Source of the DNA: Dehalococcoidia bacterium
GTDB lineage: Bacteria > Chloroflexota > Dehalococcoidia > GIF9 > AB-539-J10
DNA length: 16,717 nt
Assembly (NCBI GenBank): GCA_004377135.1
Contig: SOHS01000056.1
Location: 1 to 16,717 of the forward strand
Direction: 5' to 3'
Each line of letters starts with the position of its first letter. The stretch's first letter is position 1. Under the pieces are notes generated by a model, which ran no database searches, had not been told where the DNA came from, and saw only the letters and a program-made list of their open reading frames with translations. Position numbers and translations under genes: made by a program. Below, one piece after another: positions 15,579 to 16,717 of the stretch.

Positions 15579-15734
15579 ATGGCCATAGACCCAGTTTGCA
15601 AGATGGAGGTAGAGGAAGCTAAGGCAGCAGCTACTTCCGAGTACAAGGGAAAGAAATACTACTTCTGCGCTGTTGGTTGTAAGAAGGCTTTCGACCAGAA
15701 CCCTGAGAAATACCTCGCCAAGGGGAAGAATTAA
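15579..15734 (+). CDS. YHS-domain metal-binding protein
   Basis: A 51-residue YHS domain with DPVCKM at the start (Cys7), and YYFCAVGC (Cys30, Cys34) near the middle, a pattern that binds heavy metal and is often found in or beside copper ATPases. The ATG at 15579 was chosen because GGAGG lies just before it; an in-frame TTG at 15552 would overlap copA and lacks a site. Being 16 bases after copA, it is probably co-transcribed and may be a copper chaperone or sensor-like buffer; this is inferred from context. Confidence 0.88.
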   Translation: MAIDPVCKMEVEEAKAAATSEYKGKKYYFCAVGCKKAFDQNPEKYLAKGKN

Positions 15735-15854
15735 ATTTACAGGGAGGGAGAAGCTAGCTAGCAGTGCCTACCCTCGAGAGAAATTCAGGAAGGTAGTCTG
15801 GCCGGGCGGGCAAAAATTTGCTTAATAGCTCGGATTTATGAAAGGGGATGTTCT

Positions 15855-16202
15855 ATGAGTAAGTTTATAGAGGTAGCTAAAATAGAAGAACTGAAAAGCG
15901 GAACAATGAAGATGGTAATGGCAGAGGGGCGTGAAATCCTCCTGGCCAAGGCTGGAGATAAGTACTATGCCTCTGATAGTCGCTGTCCTCACATGAAGGG
16001 CGATTTATCACAGGGTAAACTGGAAGGGACTGTAGTCACCTGTCCCCTGCATGGCTCTCAATTTGATATCAGTAATGGTCAGGTGGTGCGGTGGTTAAGG
16101 GGAGGGCTAATGTCGAAGATAGGCAGTGCACTCAAGTTGTCCAAAGACCTCGTGGTGTACAATGTGAAGGTTGAAGATGGGAGAGTCTTGGTAGAGGTTT
16201 AG
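15855..16202 (+). CDS. Rieske-type [2Fe-2S] ferredoxin
   Basis: A 115-residue single Rieske domain with Cys44-x-His46 and Cys63-x-x-His66 (CPHMKGDL and CPLHGSQF), which bind a [2Fe-2S] cluster. No membrane anchor or signal peptide, so it is a soluble electron carrier like nitrite reductase small subunits or dioxygenase ferredoxins; no oxygenase or reductase partner is nearby. The C-terminal third is richer in basic and hydrophobic residues (RWLRGGLMSKIGSALKLSK). GAAAGGGGA precedes the ATG. The 120 bases between it and the YHS gene hold nothing that I can support. Confidence 0.9.
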   Translation: MSKFIEVAKIEELKSGTMKMVMAEGREILLAKAGDKYYASDSRCPHMKGDLSQGKLEGTVVTCPLHGSQFDISNGQVVRWLRGGLMSKIGSALKLSKDLVVYNVKVEDGRVLVEV

Positions 16203-16244
16203 CGTCGGCTTGGCGAAGGGAGCTTGAGGAGGAATACTATCGTG

Positions 16245-16385
16245 ATGAAGTTAGCTTGTGCTGTAGATGAAATAACAACGCTAGCTCCCAGCGAAGTAGC
16301 AATATTAGACAGGGACAAAAAGGGTGAGTTTCTCATTCTAGAGGGTCTCGTCAATAATCATTGGAGGAGGTCAAGCTATGGCTGA
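16245..16385 (+). CDS. Possible 46-residue small protein overlapping acs
   Basis: A GAGGAGG site at 16226-16232 precedes a GTG (16242) and an ATG (16245). The ORF reads MKLACAVDEITTLAPSEVAI in its first half and ends with TGA at 16383-16385, eight bases inside the acs start, an arrangement seen in translational coupling. The acs ribosome site lies within its last codons (WRRSS). I recognise no family; it may be a small leader-like gene or a truncated relic. Confidence 0.4.
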   Translation: MKLACAVDEITTLAPSEVAILDRDKKGEFLILEGLVNNHWRRSSYG

Positions 16386-16717
16386 ATTATCTTTACCATT
16401 TGAGTCCAGATATTTTCCTCTGAAGAAATTCCTCAATATTTACCAGGAGTCCCTGGAGAAGCCAGAGGAGTTCTGGGCTGAACAGGCACGTCAGTTGGAT
16501 TGGTTTAAGACCTGGGACAAGGTGCTGGAATGGGAGCCGCCATTCGCCAGATGGTTTGTAGGGGGGAGATTAAACGCATCGCATATATGCGTTGACCGCC
16601 ATGTCAAGACCTGGCGAAGGAGCAAGGTAGCTATATATTGGGAAGGTGAGCCAGGCGATATAAGGGTTTTAAGCTATTCTACGCTATATCGTGAAGTCAA
16701 CAGATATGCCTCAGTCT
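16378..16717 (+). CDS. acs: Acetyl-CoA synthetase (AMP-forming), N-terminal part
   Basis: The gene runs off the window end, leaving 113 of roughly 630-650 residues. The ATG at 16378 follows a GGAGGAGG site. The visible part matches the N-terminal cap of acetyl-CoA synthetases: FLNIYQESLEKPEEFWAEQA, FKTWDKVLEWEPPFARWFVGG, LNASHICVDRHV, then KVAIYWEGEPGD and LSYSTLYREVN. It activates acetate to acetyl-CoA with ATP and CoA. Catalytic residues lie outside the window, so a related acyl-CoA synthetase (propionyl, for example) is possible. Its link to the redox genes is not obvious; the overlap with a small ORF is noted separately. Confidence 0.9.
   Translation, partial: MAELSLPFESRYFPLKKFLNIYQESLEKPEEFWAEQARQLDWFKTWDKVLEWEPPFARWFVGGRLNASHICVDRHVKTWRRSKVAIYWEGEPGDIRVLSYSTLYREVNRYASV

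Overview
The window reads as a stretch of chromosome from an anaerobic, low-oxygen-tolerant bacterium with roughly balanced base composition. The RecG sequence (long N-terminal extension, low-complexity linker) and the Moorella-like Hrb/FprA pair suggest Chloroflexota (Dehalococcoidia-like) or, less likely, a Firmicute. This placement rests on remembered family resemblance, not on a search. All genes that I can support are on the + strand.

Layout. (1) 1-3949: housekeeping genes, recG (its 5' end lies before the window) and argS. (2) 4168-5406: a CPA1-type cation/proton antiporter that lacks the usual aspartate of its ion site. (3) 5451-5667: a good sigma-70-type promoter followed by a leader that contains a terminator-like hairpin. 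(4) 5668-12883: a one-direction cluster of redox and oxygen/NO defence genes: glutaredoxin, a thioredoxin reductase relic, two diiron ferritin-like proteins around a 41-residue desulforedoxin, a sufC-like relic, a zinc-ribbon protein, a ferredoxin-like iron-sulfur protein, high-molecular-weight rubredoxin (flavin reductase fused to rubredoxin), a single-domain PAS protein, the flavodiiron protein FprA, a flavodoxin relic, an Fe/Mn superoxide dismutase and a tandem two-domain ferritin-like protein. (5) 13076-16202: a Cu(I) P1B-ATPase, a small YHS metal-binding protein and a Rieske ferredoxin. (6) 16245-16717: a small unassigned ORF and the start of acetyl-CoA synthetase, cut by the window end.

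How the parts fit. Hrb would move electrons from NAD(P)H through FMN to its rubredoxin domain and on to FprA, which reduces O2 or NO to water or N2O. Superoxide dismutase removes superoxide. The ferritin-like diiron proteins may reduce peroxide or hold iron, with rubredoxin or desulforedoxin as electron donor. Copper export and the YHS protein limit metal-driven oxidative damage. The PAS protein between hrb and fprA could sense redox state or gas.

The most unusual points are: three broken genes (trxB, sufC, flavodoxin) that each keep only the start and the N-terminal nucleotide-binding loop; a possible internal translation start that would release free rubredoxin from hrb; the antiporter's missing Asp; the promoter-hairpin leader; and unlisted small genes (desulforedoxin, 32-residue hydrophobic ORF, 46-residue ORF overlapping acs). 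I saw no rRNA, tRNA, CRISPR array, insertion sequence or phage gene. No gene-free stretch exceeds 300 bases; the longest is about 260 bases before the glutaredoxin gene.
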